DNA from: G965227875 sp965227875
Lineage (GTDB): Bacteria > Pseudomonadota > Alphaproteobacteria > Rhizobiales > JAJFHC01
Reading direction: 5' to 3'
Length of the DNA stretch: 64,000 nt
NCBI GenBank assembly: GCA_965227875.1
Contig: OZ245783.1
Location: 2,542,001 to 2,606,000 of the forward strand
Part shown: positions 20,477-29,003 of the stretch, piece by piece
Numbering within the stretch: the first letter of the stretch is position 1
How the letters are laid out: the number at the start of each line of letters is the position of its first letter
Made by a program: the position numbers and the translations under genes
Notes under the pieces: generated by a model
What the model was told of the DNA's origin: nothing
Database searches by the model: none
Seen by the model: the letters and a program-made list of their open reading frames with translations, nothing else

Positions 20477-20992
20477 GTGAAACGCCCGCTTGTCATATTG
20501 CCGGATGCCCGCCTGAAGACCGTCTCCGAACCGGTGGAGACGGTGGACGACGAGGTGCGTGTGCTCATGGACGACATGCTCGAGACCATGTACGCCGCGC
20601 CGGGGATCGGCCTTGCCGCCATCCAGATCGGTGTCCCCCGCCGGGTCGTCGTGCTCGATGTCGCGCGTGAGGAGGAAAGCCCCGCGCCGATTTTCTTCGC
20701 CAACCCGGAGATCGTCTGGACGTCGGAGGAAACCTCGGTCTACGAGGAAGGCTGCCTGTCGATCCCGGAATACTACGAGGAGGTCGAGCGTCCCGCCGAA
20801 TGCCGGGTCGCCTATCTCGACCGTGACGGCAAGCAAGCGGAGATCGAGTGTTCCGGCCTGCTGTCGACCTGCATCCAGCACGAGATCGACCACCTCAACG
20901 GCGTGCTCTTCATCGACCACATATCCAAGCTCAAGCGCGACCGGGTCATTCGCAAGTTCGCCAAGGCCCAGAGGCTGGACGCCAGCGCCTGA
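20477..20992 (+). CDS. def: Peptide deformylase
   Basis: A 171-aa metalloenzyme removing the N-formyl group from new proteins. All three motifs are present: GIGLAAIQIG, EEGCLSIPE (metal-binding Cys) and QHEIDHLNG (two metal-binding His and catalytic Glu). The start is the GTG at 20477; the open frame extends upstream but only shadows rmuC. First gene of def-fmt-truA. Confidence 0.95.
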   Translation: MKRPLVILPDARLKTVSEPVETVDDEVRVLMDDMLETMYAAPGIGLAAIQIGVPRRVVVLDVAREEESPAPIFFANPEIVWTSEETSVYEEGCLSIPEYYEEVERPAECRVAYLDRDGKQAEIECSGLLSTCIQHEIDHLNGVLFIDHISKLKRDRVIRKFAKAQRLDASA

Positions 20993-21023
20993 CCCCGCTG
21001 GCCGGGCGCACCGGAGAAAGGTC

Positions 21024-21959
21024 ATGGACCGCATCGTCTTCATGGGTACGCCGGACTTCGCCGTGCCTGCGCTCACCGCGCTGGTCGAAGCGGGACGCAC
21101 CCCTGTCGCCGTCTATAGCCAGCCGCCCCGCCGCGCCGGGCGCGGCATGAAGGAACGCCCTTCTCCGGTCCACGCCCTGGCCGAACGTCACGGCATCAAG
21201 GTCCGCACGCCGGTTTCGCTGCGCAGCCCCGAGGAACACGAGACCCTCAAGACCCTGGCGCCGGACACGATCGTCGTGGCGGCCTACGGGCTGATCCTGC
21301 CGACGGACGTGCTGGCGATCCCGCGCCACGGCTGCCTCAATATCCATCCTTCCCTGCTGCCGCGCTGGCGCGGTGCAGCCCCGCTCCAGCGCACGCTCAT
21401 GGCGGGGGATGCGCGGACCGGAGTGTGCATCATGCGCATGGAACAGGGGCTCGACACGGGCCCCATCTGCCTGCGAGAGGAGTTTCCGGTTCCCGGAAGC
21501 ATGACGGCCGGCGAGCTCCACGATGCGCTCGCCGAACGGGGCGCCCGCTTGCTCGTCGAGGCGCTCGACGAACTCGACAGGGGAGCTCTCGACTGCCGGC
21601 CCCAGCCGGAAGACGGAGTCACCTACGCGGAGAAAATCGACAAGGCGGAGGCCCGCATCGACTGGTCGCGCGACGCTGGCCGGGTGCACGACCATATCCG
21701 CGGCCTGTCGCCGTTTCCCGGCGCCTGGTTCCACCTCGGTGCGAGCGAGAGTGGTGAGGGCGAGCGCATCAAGGTGCTGAGAAGCGAGACCGTCGAGGGA
21801 AGCGGCCGGGCGGGAACGACGCTCGACGACGGCCTCACCGTGGCCTGCGGATCGGGCGCGGTGCGCCTTCTCGAGGTCCAGCGGCAGGGCAAGGGCGCGA
21901 TGGACGCCGAAGCCTTCCTGCGCGGCCACCCGGTGCCCGCCGGGACGCTTCTGGACTGA
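21024..21959 (+). CDS. fmt: Methionyl-tRNA formyltransferase
   Basis: A 311-aa enzyme that formylates initiator Met-tRNA using 10-formyl-tetrahydrofolate. It opens MDRIVFMGTPDFAVPALTAL, and the catalytic and folate site NIHPSLLPRWRGAAPLQ is intact. The C-terminal OB-like domain (about 205-305) binds tRNA. GGAGAAAGG precedes the ATG. 31 bp after def, 4 bp before truA. Confidence 0.95.
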   Translation: MDRIVFMGTPDFAVPALTALVEAGRTPVAVYSQPPRRAGRGMKERPSPVHALAERHGIKVRTPVSLRSPEEHETLKTLAPDTIVVAAYGLILPTDVLAIPRHGCLNIHPSLLPRWRGAAPLQRTLMAGDARTGVCIMRMEQGLDTGPICLREEFPVPGSMTAGELHDALAERGARLLVEALDELDRGALDCRPQPEDGVTYAEKIDKAEARIDWSRDAGRVHDHIRGLSPFPGAWFHLGASESGEGERIKVLRSETVEGSGRAGTTLDDGLTVACGSGAVRLLEVQRQGKGAMDAEAFLRGHPVPAGTLLD

Positions 21960-21963
21960 AGCC

Positions 21964-22701
21964 GTGCCCCGCTACCGCCTCACCATCGAATATGACGGCG
22001 CGCCCTTCGTCGGCTGGCAGATTCAGGACAACGGCCCGTCCGTCCAGGGCGCGCTCGTGCGCGCCGTCGAGGCGTTCAGCGGCGAGCGTGTGCAGGTGCA
22101 GGGCGCGGGACGCACGGACACCGGTGTTCATGCGCTGGGCCAGGCCGCCCATATCGACCTGTCGCGCGTCTGGCCGGACGACACGGTGCGCGATGCGCTC
22201 AACCACCACCTCAAGCCCGATCCCGTGGCGGTTCTCGAGGCCCGGGCCGTCGGCGACGATTTCCACGCCAGGTTCTCGGCCACCGGCCGCCACTATCTCT
22301 ACCGCATCCTCAACCGGCGCAGCCGTCCCGCCCTCGACGAGGGCCGCGTCTGGCATGTCCCCAGGCCGCTCGACGCCGGCGCCATGCATGCCGCTGCGCA
22401 GAGTTTCGTCGGCCATCACGATTTCACCACCTTCCGGTCGGTGCAATGTCAGTCGCGGTCCCCGGTGAAGACGCTCGACCGTTTCGAGGTGAGCCGCAGT
22501 GGCGATCTGATCGAGATGCGGGTCAGCGCCCGGTCCTTTCTTCATCGCCAGGTCCGGTCCATGGCCGGCACCCTCAAGCGGGTCGGCGAAGGCGCCTGGA
22601 GCACCGCCGACCTCGAAACCGCCCTGGCCGCCGCCGACCGCAAGGCCTGCGGCCCCGTCGCCCCGCCCGACGGGCTCTATCTCGTGCGCGTGGATTACTG
22701 A
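21964..22701 (+). CDS. truA: tRNA pseudouridine(38-40) synthase
   Basis: A 245-aa enzyme that makes pseudouridine in the anticodon arm of many tRNAs. The catalytic Asp lies in GAGRTDTGVHALGQ. FVGWQ near the start and FLHRQVRSMAGTL in the second domain are conserved. GTG start 4 bp after fmt. A large repeat array begins just after its stop. Confidence 0.95.
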   Translation: MPRYRLTIEYDGAPFVGWQIQDNGPSVQGALVRAVEAFSGERVQVQGAGRTDTGVHALGQAAHIDLSRVWPDDTVRDALNHHLKPDPVAVLEARAVGDDFHARFSATGRHYLYRILNRRSRPALDEGRVWHVPRPLDAGAMHAAAQSFVGHHDFTTFRSVQCQSRSPVKTLDRFEVSRSGDLIEMRVSARSFLHRQVRSMAGTLKRVGEGAWSTADLETALAAADRKACGPVAPPDGLYLVRVDY

Positions 22702-22725
22702 AGACCCCGTCCCGGCCGTTCCCCC

Positions 22726-23629
22726 CGGAATTCGGTCCCGTCAGGCCGCCTCGGTTGTTCGCTTTCCCGCATTCTACGTCGGCTATTCTCTCTCCCGTAT
22801 TCCTGACGCAATTCAGGACCCAGCCGCACGGCCTTGCCAAGCTCTCCTGGATCCCGCCTTCCGACGGGAATTCGGTCCGGGCCGGGTGGTAACGGTTTTC
22901 CAACTTCACCCGAATTCCTGACGCAAGTCAGGATCCAACCGCACGGCCCCGCCCCGCTCTGCTGGATCCCTTCTTGCGACGGGAATTCGGTGCGGGCGAG
23001 ATCGGCAACGGTTTTCCCGCTTCACCCGAATTCCTTACGCATGTCAGGATCCAGCCGCACGGCCTTGCCATGCCCTCCTGGATCCCGTCTTTCGACGGGA
23101 ATTCGGTGCGGGCGGGCTGGCGATGGGTTACTCGCTTCGCCCGAATTCCTGACGCAAGTCAGGACCCAGCCGGCCGGCCCCGCCACACTCTCCTGGATCC
23201 CGTCTTTCGACGGGAATTCGGTGCGGGCGGATCGGCGACGGTTTACCCGCTTCACCCGAATTCCTGACGCAAGTCAGGATCCAGCCGCACGGCCCCGCCA
23301 CGCTCTGCTGGATCCCGTCTTCCGACGGGAATTCGGTGCGGGCGGGCTGGCGATGGGTTACTCGCTTCGCCCGAATTCCTGACGCAAGTCAGGACCCAGC
23401 CGGCCGGCCCCGCCACACTCTCCTGGATCCCGTCTTTCGACGGGAATTCGGTGCGGGCGGGGTGGTGACGGGTCTTCCGCTTCACCCGAATTCATGACGC
23501 AAGTCAGGACCCAGCCGCACGGCCCTGCCACGCTCTGCTGGATCCCGTCTTTCGACGGGAATTCGGTCCGGGCGGGCTGGCAACGGTTTCCCGCTTCGCC
23601 CGAATTCCTGACGAAGGTCAGGATCCAGG
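22726..23629. repeat. Array of eight 115-bp units, each an 81-bp cloverleaf palindrome
   Basis: Units start at 22795, 22910, 23026, 23141, 23256, 23371, 23486 and 23600 (the last truncated); a remnant lies at 22726-22739. The 23256-23336 copy tiles without gaps: outer stem CCGAATTC/GAATTCGG, arm 1 CTGAC-GCAA-GTCAG, central arm GATCCAG/CTGGATC with a 23-nt loop, arm 3 CCGTC-TTCC-GACGG. A 34-bp linker (TGCGGGCGGGCTGGCGATGG and so on) completes the period. 23101-23230 and 23331-23460 are identical, pointing to duplication of a two-unit block. Open frames across the array are products of periodicity, not genes. No transposase is nearby. It is a REP/BIME-like intergenic element; possible roles include transcript ends, DNA architecture or non-autonomous mobility. 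Confidence 0.95.
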
Positions 23630-23657
23630 CTGCCGCCGGGCGCGGCCGGTCCGGGCG

Positions 23658-24221
23658 TCAGGCGCCGAGCAGTCGTTCGACGCCCAGTTCGACGACGAAA
23701 CTCAGCGCGATGTCGAAGACGACGAGTGTCGCCGCCGTGACGGAGGTTGTCTGGAGGGCCGTGCGGGCCACGAACCACAGGTAGTAGATCACCGCCACCA
23801 GCAGGAACATGTAGAAGAACCCCGCGACGCTGGCCCCGATCAGACCCGTGGCGACGGCGATCAGCACCGGTGCGCGGATGGCGGCGGCGGGCACGGCGCA
23901 CCAGTTGTAGGCGATGATGTAGACGACATATCGATGCGACAGGCCGAGCAGCTTGGCGATGAAGACCATGGCCAGCGGATAGGCGATCCATCCGGCCAGC
24001 AGACCGACGGTCAGCGTGGCGGCGGACGTTGCCTTTCCGTCTGAAGGGGTTTCGAGCGCAAGCAGAAGGTAGAAGAGCGGTGCGATCAGGACGATTGCGA
24101 AGAACGACCGCCAGAACCCTTCGACGCTCTGGTTGAAATAGTCGACACCGTCGGGATCGAGCCGGGCCAGACGGAGGGAGCCGGCGAGAGACTGGACGAT
24201 TTCCGAAAGCGGGGGCACCAC
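23658..24221 (-). CDS. Yip1-like integral membrane protein
   Basis: A 187-aa protein with about five membrane helices (roughly residues 38-55, 68-88, 95-120, 122-150 and 155-180). The layout resembles bacterial Yip1/YckA-like proteins, whose function is unknown. No catalytic motif is seen. Its start lies within 20 bp of the dapE stop on the same strand, so it is probably last in the dapD-dapE transcript. The stop is 28 bp from the repeat array. Family assignment is tentative. Confidence 0.75.
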   Translation of the reverse strand: MVPPLSEIVQSLAGSLRLARLDPDGVDYFNQSVEGFWRSFFAIVLIAPLFYLLLALETPSDGKATSAATLTVGLLAGWIAYPLAMVFIAKLLGLSHRYVVYIIAYNWCAVPAAAIRAPVLIAVATGLIGASVAGFFYMFLLVAVIYYLWFVARTALQTTSVTAATLVVFDIALSFVVELGVERLLGA

Positions 24222-24237
24222 GGCTTTCGCGCGCCTC

Positions 24238-25422
24238 CTACGCCGGTTGCGCGAAATAGAGGTCCAGCATGCGTGCGTAGATATCCGTTAGCGACCGGAG
24301 ATCCGCCACGGCGACGCGTTCGTCCGCCTTGTGCATGGTCTGGCCGACCAGGCCGAACTCGACCACCGGACAGTGGTCCTTGATGAACCGCGCGTCCGAC
24401 GTGCCGCCGTTCGTATTGAGTTCCGGCGCACGTCCGGTCACGTCCTGCACCGCCTGTCGGACGACGTCGGTTAGCGGGCCGGATTCCGTCAGGAAACAGT
24501 CTCCGGCACTGGGAAACGCCAGCGCATACCCGTCCGGACGTTCCGAGGTCGCCTCCCGGCAGATCCCCTCGATCCAGTCCTTCAGGCTGTCGACCGTATG
24601 ATTGGTGTTGAACCGGATGTTGAGCGCCGCGCGGGCTTCCGCCGGAATGACGTTGGTCGCGCTGTTGCCGATATCGATGGAGGTGATCTCCAGGTTCGAC
24701 GGCTCGAAGGCGTCGGTGCCCTGGTCGAGTGGGTCGGCGGTGAGGCCGTTGAGAATCCGGAGAAGACGCGGCACCGGATTGTCCGCCAGGTGCGGATAGG
24801 CGACATGGCCCTGCGTGCCGTAGACGGTGATGGCGGCTGACAGCGTTCCCCGGCGGCCGATCTTGATCGTATCGCCGAGCGCGTTCGGATTGGTCGGTTC
24901 ACCGACGACGCAGTGATCGAGCGTCTCGCCATTCGCCGCCAGCCAGTCGAGCATTCGAACGGTGCCGTTCACGGAAGGGCCTTCCTCGTCGCCGGTGATG
25001 AGCAGGCTGATCGAGCCCCGGTCCGGCCCGTGGCGCGCCGCGTGGTCGATGGCCGCCGCGACGAAACAGGCGACGGCACCCTTCATGTCCACCGCCCCGC
25101 GTCCGTAAAGCTCGCCGTCCCGGATTTCGGCCGCGAAAGGCGGGCTCGACCACAGGGCGTCGGCGCCCGGCGGCACCACGTCCGTGTGGCCGGCGAAACA
25201 GAAGTTCGGCGAACTCCGGCCAAAACGCGCATAAAGGTTGTCGACGTCGGGCGTGCCTTCGGCGCTGAACGGCAGCCGCGTGCACACGAAGCCGGCGCCG
25301 GAAAGCAGCTTCTCGAGATAGTCGAGCGCGCCGCCCTCGGCCGGTGTCACGCTCGGGCAGCGAATGAGCGCCTGGGCGATTTCGACCGGATCGGGCCGTG
25401 TCGGGGCTGCGCCGTCGTCCAT
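24238..25422 (-). CDS. dapE: Succinyl-diaminopimelate desuccinylase
   Basis: A 394-aa M20 metallohydrolase that releases LL-diaminopimelate from N-succinyl-LL-diaminopimelate in the lysine and cell-wall pathway. Metal and catalytic residues are intact: GHTDVVPPG, GRGAVDMKGA and ITGDEEGPSVNG. I chose the ATG at 25422, 5 bp from the dapD stop; the open frame further upstream overlaps dapD. Useful contrast to the degenerate M20 protein at 55.9 kb. Confidence 0.95.
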   Translation of the reverse strand: MDDGAAPTRPDPVEIAQALIRCPSVTPAEGGALDYLEKLLSGAGFVCTRLPFSAEGTPDVDNLYARFGRSSPNFCFAGHTDVVPPGADALWSSPPFAAEIRDGELYGRGAVDMKGAVACFVAAAIDHAARHGPDRGSISLLITGDEEGPSVNGTVRMLDWLAANGETLDHCVVGEPTNPNALGDTIKIGRRGTLSAAITVYGTQGHVAYPHLADNPVPRLLRILNGLTADPLDQGTDAFEPSNLEITSIDIGNSATNVIPAEARAALNIRFNTNHTVDSLKDWIEGICREATSERPDGYALAFPSAGDCFLTESGPLTDVVRQAVQDVTGRAPELNTNGGTSDARFIKDHCPVVEFGLVGQTMHKADERVAVADLRSLTDIYARMLDLYFAQPA

Positions 25423-25427
25423 GGCCG

Positions 25428-26270
25428 TCAGTCGCGCAGCAGGTCGTTGATCGAGGTCTTGGACCGGGTACCTTCGTCGACTGTCTTGAGAATGACCGCG
25501 CAATAGAGAGACGGTCCGGGAGAACCGTCGGGCAGCGGCTTGCCGGGCAGGCTGCCGGGGACGACCACGGAATAGGGCGGCACCCGGCCCTTGGTGATCT
25601 CGCCGGTTTCGCGATTGACGATCTTGGTCGACGCGCCGATGAACACGCCCATGGAGATGACCGCACCCTCGCCGACGACGACGCCTTCGACGACCTCCGA
25701 GCGGGCGCCGATGAAACAGTTGTCCTCGATGATGACCGGTCCGGCCTGGAGCGGTTCGAGCACGCCGCCGATGCCGGCCCCGCCGGACAGGTGCACGTTC
25801 TTGCCGATCTGTGCGCAGGACCCGACCGTGGCCCAGGTGTCCACCATGGTGCCGGAATCCACGTAGGCGCCGAGATTGACGAAACTCGGCATGAGGATCA
25901 CGCCGGGCGCGATGAAGGCCGACTTGCGGACGACGCAATTGGGGACCGCGCGGAACCCGGCGGCACCGAATTCGGAGGCTGTCCAGCCCTTGAACTTGCT
26001 GTCGACCTTGTCCCACCAGGTCGCGCCGCCCGGGCCGCCCTCGATCGTTTCCATGTCGTTGAGGCGGAAGGACAGCAGCACGGCTTTCTTGAGCCACTGG
26101 TTGACCTGCCAGCCGTCGGCCGTCTTCTCGGCTACGCGTGCCTCGCCGCGGTCCAGCAGGTCGAGCGCCTGCTCCACCGCATCGCGGACCTCTCCCCGGG
26201 TCGACGGGCTCACCTGATCGCGGTTGTCGAAGGCCGCATCGATTTGTGCGGCGAGGGTGTCATGGCTCAT
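25428..26270 (-). CDS. dapD: Tetrahydrodipicolinate N-succinyltransferase
   Basis: A 280-aa trimeric acyltransferase transferring succinyl from succinyl-CoA to tetrahydrodipicolinate. The central left-handed beta-helix is visible as hexapeptide repeats from about residue 105 to 220 (AFIAPGVILMPSFVNLGAYV), with SGGAGIGGVLEPLQA typical of DapD. I use the ATG at 26270 (MSHDTLAAQ), matching family length; an in-frame ATG at 26300 adds 10 residues. Confidence 0.94.
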   Translation of the reverse strand: MSHDTLAAQIDAAFDNRDQVSPSTRGEVRDAVEQALDLLDRGEARVAEKTADGWQVNQWLKKAVLLSFRLNDMETIEGGPGGATWWDKVDSKFKGWTASEFGAAGFRAVPNCVVRKSAFIAPGVILMPSFVNLGAYVDSGTMVDTWATVGSCAQIGKNVHLSGGAGIGGVLEPLQAGPVIIEDNCFIGARSEVVEGVVVGEGAVISMGVFIGASTKIVNRETGEITKGRVPPYSVVVPGSLPGKPLPDGSPGPSLYCAVILKTVDEGTRSKTSINDLLRD

Positions 26271-26336
26271 TCTGTGCTGTCCGTCATCTCGATTGGTCAT
26301 AAGGCGCGCGGGAGAGTACCCGGCGGTGAAGCCCTG

Positions 26337-27071
26337 TCAACCGGCGGGTTTGTTCCCGCCGTCGCCGCCGAGTTCCTTCAGGAAGGCCGCAAGATCCTCG
26401 GCGATATGGTGCACGTGCGGGTCGTCCGCGCCCGCCCCGTCCCATTCGACCGCATGCGCCGGTTTCTTGTCCGCGGGCGAGCGAACGAGGACAGTGCGCA
26501 TGCCCAGCGCATGGGCCTCCCTCAGGTTGACCGCGATGTCCTCGAACATGGCCGCCGTTCCGGGCGCGATCTGCGTCGCCCTGACGAAGCGCTCGTAGGT
26601 GGCGGCCTGGGGCTTGGGCACGTAGTCGGCCGCCACGATGTCGAAAATGTCGTCGAAATGGTGCGTCACGCCGATCTTGCCGAGCACCGCCTCGGCATGG
26701 CGAACCGATCCGTTGGTGAACACGAGCTTTCGGCCGGGCAGGCGTGTCAGCGCCTCGTCCAGCATGGCGTCGGCGGCGAGCACGCTGTGGTCGATGTCGT
26801 GCACGTAGTCCAGAAAAGGGGCGGGATCCATGCCGTGCTGCGACATCAGCCCGTGCAGGGTCGTCCCGTAGGTATGGTAGTAATGCTTCTGGATCCGCTT
26901 GGCTTCGGTCCGGTCCGTCCCCAGGAAATCGGAAATGAATTCGCCCATGCGGATGTCGATCTGCGCAAACAGGTCGCAATGCGCGGGATAGAGCGTGTTG
27001 TCGAGGTCGAAGATCCACGTGTCGACATGCGCGAAGTCTGATCTGAAGTCCGATTTGAGGTCCTGGGTCAT
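26337..27071 (-). CDS. Pyrimidine 5'-nucleotidase, HAD superfamily
   Basis: A 244-aa phosphatase of the SDT1/pyrimidine 5'-nucleotidase type that dephosphorylates UMP and CMP. HAD motif I is FDLDNTLYP, motif II LVFTNGS, the Lys is in VPKPQ, and motif IV is FEDIAVN. A helical cap lies between motifs I and II. Clustered with dapD-dapE, a common alphaproteobacterial arrangement. Substrate is inferred from the family. Confidence 0.88.
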   Translation of the reverse strand: MTQDLKSDFRSDFAHVDTWIFDLDNTLYPAHCDLFAQIDIRMGEFISDFLGTDRTEAKRIQKHYYHTYGTTLHGLMSQHGMDPAPFLDYVHDIDHSVLAADAMLDEALTRLPGRKLVFTNGSVRHAEAVLGKIGVTHHFDDIFDIVAADYVPKPQAATYERFVRATQIAPGTAAMFEDIAVNLREAHALGMRTVLVRSPADKKPAHAVEWDGAGADDPHVHHIAEDLAAFLKELGGDGGNKPAG

Positions 27072-27176
27072 GTTTCCCGCCGGAATGTGCCTGTTCCGCC
27101 TTTATGCCTGACGCCCCTGTCGGGGACAATGGCCGTGAGTCTTGGTTAATCGCGTATTAACGATCCCCGTGCATAC

Positions 27177-29003
27177 ATGCCCGCTTGGGTTGAACGGGTG
27201 GAGACGGCACCAGGGGCTGAGATGGCGGAACACCTGACATTGGGCGCGCACGACAGTGCGCAGGCCCTGGTCCTGGGATTTCCCGGTCCTGCTTTGGTGG
27301 CATCGGCCGAAGGCGACATCCTGTGCGCCAACGCCTCTGCTTCGGGTGTTCTCACCTATAGCGGGCCTCTGGGAGTCCGGATACGCGACGAGCTTCTTTC
27401 GCGGACCTGCGCGGTGGTGGAACGGCGCCTGCCCGATCGCTGGTCCTTTTCGCTCGACGACGCGAGCCAGGGACGCAGCCGGACTTTCCTCATGGCCGGC
27501 GTGCCCATCGCCCGCGGGCCGGACGGCAAGCCGTGCGCAACGGTGCTGGCCTGGGAAACGACCGTGGAATCTCACCTGCGCGCTGCGCTTGCCGAAAGCC
27601 GCGCCTTCTACCGGGATCTTTCCGAATCGTGCGGTGAGTTCGTCTGGTCGATCGATCGCGCGGGCGTGTTCAATTACGCCACGGAAGAGGGCATCGCCGG
27701 CATTTCGGGGCGCGATATCTACGGCACGCACTGGCCTTCCCTGTTCGCCGACAACGGACAGCACGCCGCCGCGGCCGCGGTCTTTCAGGCGCGCGCGCCG
27801 CTGGACGACGTGGAGCTCTGGCTCGATCGCGGCGGTCAGCGCTACTGCCTGAATTTTTCGGTCCGCCCCAAGTTCGGTGCGGCCGGCGACTGGCTGGGCT
27901 GCAGAGGCGTGGCGCGTGACGTCACCCGGCTCAAGCAGCGCGAGGCCGACGCTGGCAAGTGGCGCGATGCCGAAAAGCGTCTCAACACGGTCTTCCGGCA
28001 TTTCCGGGAACGGGTCGAACCCCGGGACATGCTCGAGTCGGCGGCGAAAGCCGCCGTGGACGCGGCCAGGCTCACCAGCTGCTGGATCTTTCAGCGCAAG
28101 TTCGGCAGGCCGTTTTCCCTCACCGATCTCGTGACCACGCACATCGTGCCCCGCCGTCTGGCAGAGGAATCCCTGGCCCAGACGACGACGGCGATCCGCG
28201 CCCTGGTCGAAAAGGCCGCGGCGGACCCCGCCGGCGCCGACCATTCGGGACGGGAAGGGGCCTGGCAGTTCCTCGTCCGGCCCGTGGTGTTCGGCGGGCA
28301 GCTCATGGGGGTTCTGTGTTTCGGCCGGTACGGTGGCGGCGAGGGCGGAGACCTTGCTTCGGACGATGAATGGGACGAAGTGGACCGTCACTTCCTCGCC
28401 CAGTTCGGAGACCAGGTCGCGGTTGCGATCGCCCAGATCGAGCAGCACGAGAAACTGCGCCGGCTTTCCCATACCGACAGCCTTACCGGACTGGTGAACC
28501 GCCGCGCGTTCATGACGGAAGCCAGACGTCGCCTGGAGCATCACAGACGCAAGCATTGCCGCTCCGCGATCCTGTTCATCGACGTCGACAACTTCAAGCA
28601 TATCAACGACACCGGCGGCAATCGGCTCGGAGACGAGGTGCTCAAGGGGCTGTCGTCGATGATCGTCTCGAAAACGCGGGGAAGCGACATTCCCGTCCGT
28701 TTTGGCGGCGACGAGTTCGGACTGTGGCTGGAAGAAGCGGACGAAACGGTCGCCGCCCTCAAGGCTGCCGACCTGATCGAAGGCTGCCACGCCCTCAACG
28801 ACGCGATTGCGGCGGCCCGGGGCGAACCCGTACCCGAGGTCGGTATCTCGATCGGCATCGCGGTGTTCGATCCCGATCGTCCCGATACGCTCGACGAGCT
28901 GATCGGCCGGGCCGACAAGGCGCTCTACGCCGCGAAGTCGGCGGGCAAGAACGCCTACCGTACGGCACCGCCCGACGACGGCCTGGAGGTGCGGGCGGGA
29001 TGA
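27177..29003 (+). CDS. Diguanylate cyclase with PAS, GAF and GGDEF domains
   Basis: A 608-aa cytosolic signalling enzyme making cyclic di-GMP from two GTP. Two PAS-like segments (about 30-130 and 140-255) are followed by a GAF-like domain (about 280-425) and the GGDEF domain (about 440-600). The active site reads FGGDEFGLW. An inhibitory I-site Arg-Gly-Ser-Asp lies five residues upstream, so product feedback is expected. The metal and base motif DVDNFKHIND is normal; the usual Gly-His pair of the next turn is Gly-Asn. No EAL domain or membrane segment. An internal ATG at 27222 is an alternative start. The stop overlaps the DUF2336 gene as ATGA. Confidence 0.92.
   Translation: MPAWVERVETAPGAEMAEHLTLGAHDSAQALVLGFPGPALVASAEGDILCANASASGVLTYSGPLGVRIRDELLSRTCAVVERRLPDRWSFSLDDASQGRSRTFLMAGVPIARGPDGKPCATVLAWETTVESHLRAALAESRAFYRDLSESCGEFVWSIDRAGVFNYATEEGIAGISGRDIYGTHWPSLFADNGQHAAAAAVFQARAPLDDVELWLDRGGQRYCLNFSVRPKFGAAGDWLGCRGVARDVTRLKQREADAGKWRDAEKRLNTVFRHFRERVEPRDMLESAAKAAVDAARLTSCWIFQRKFGRPFSLTDLVTTHIVPRRLAEESLAQTTTAIRALVEKAAADPAGADHSGREGAWQFLVRPVVFGGQLMGVLCFGRYGGGEGGDLASDDEWDEVDRHFLAQFGDQVAVAIAQIEQHEKLRRLSHTDSLTGLVNRRAFMTEARRRLEHHRRKHCRSAILFIDVDNFKHINDTGGNRLGDEVLKGLSSMIVSKTRGSDIPVRFGGDEFGLWLEEADETVAALKAADLIEGCHALNDAIAAARGEPVPEVGISIGIAVFDPDRPDTLDELIGRADKALYAAKSAGKNAYRTAPPDDGLEVRAG

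Noticed and set aside
22834..23485. Several open frames on both strands within the 115-bp array, with repeating protein sequence
   Set aside because: The repetition comes from the DNA period; the frames lack ribosome sites and follow the palindrome on both strands.
22795..23629. Possible CRISPR array
   Set aside because: Repeated units are about 115 bp, linkers are near-identical rather than unique spacers, and no cas gene is present.
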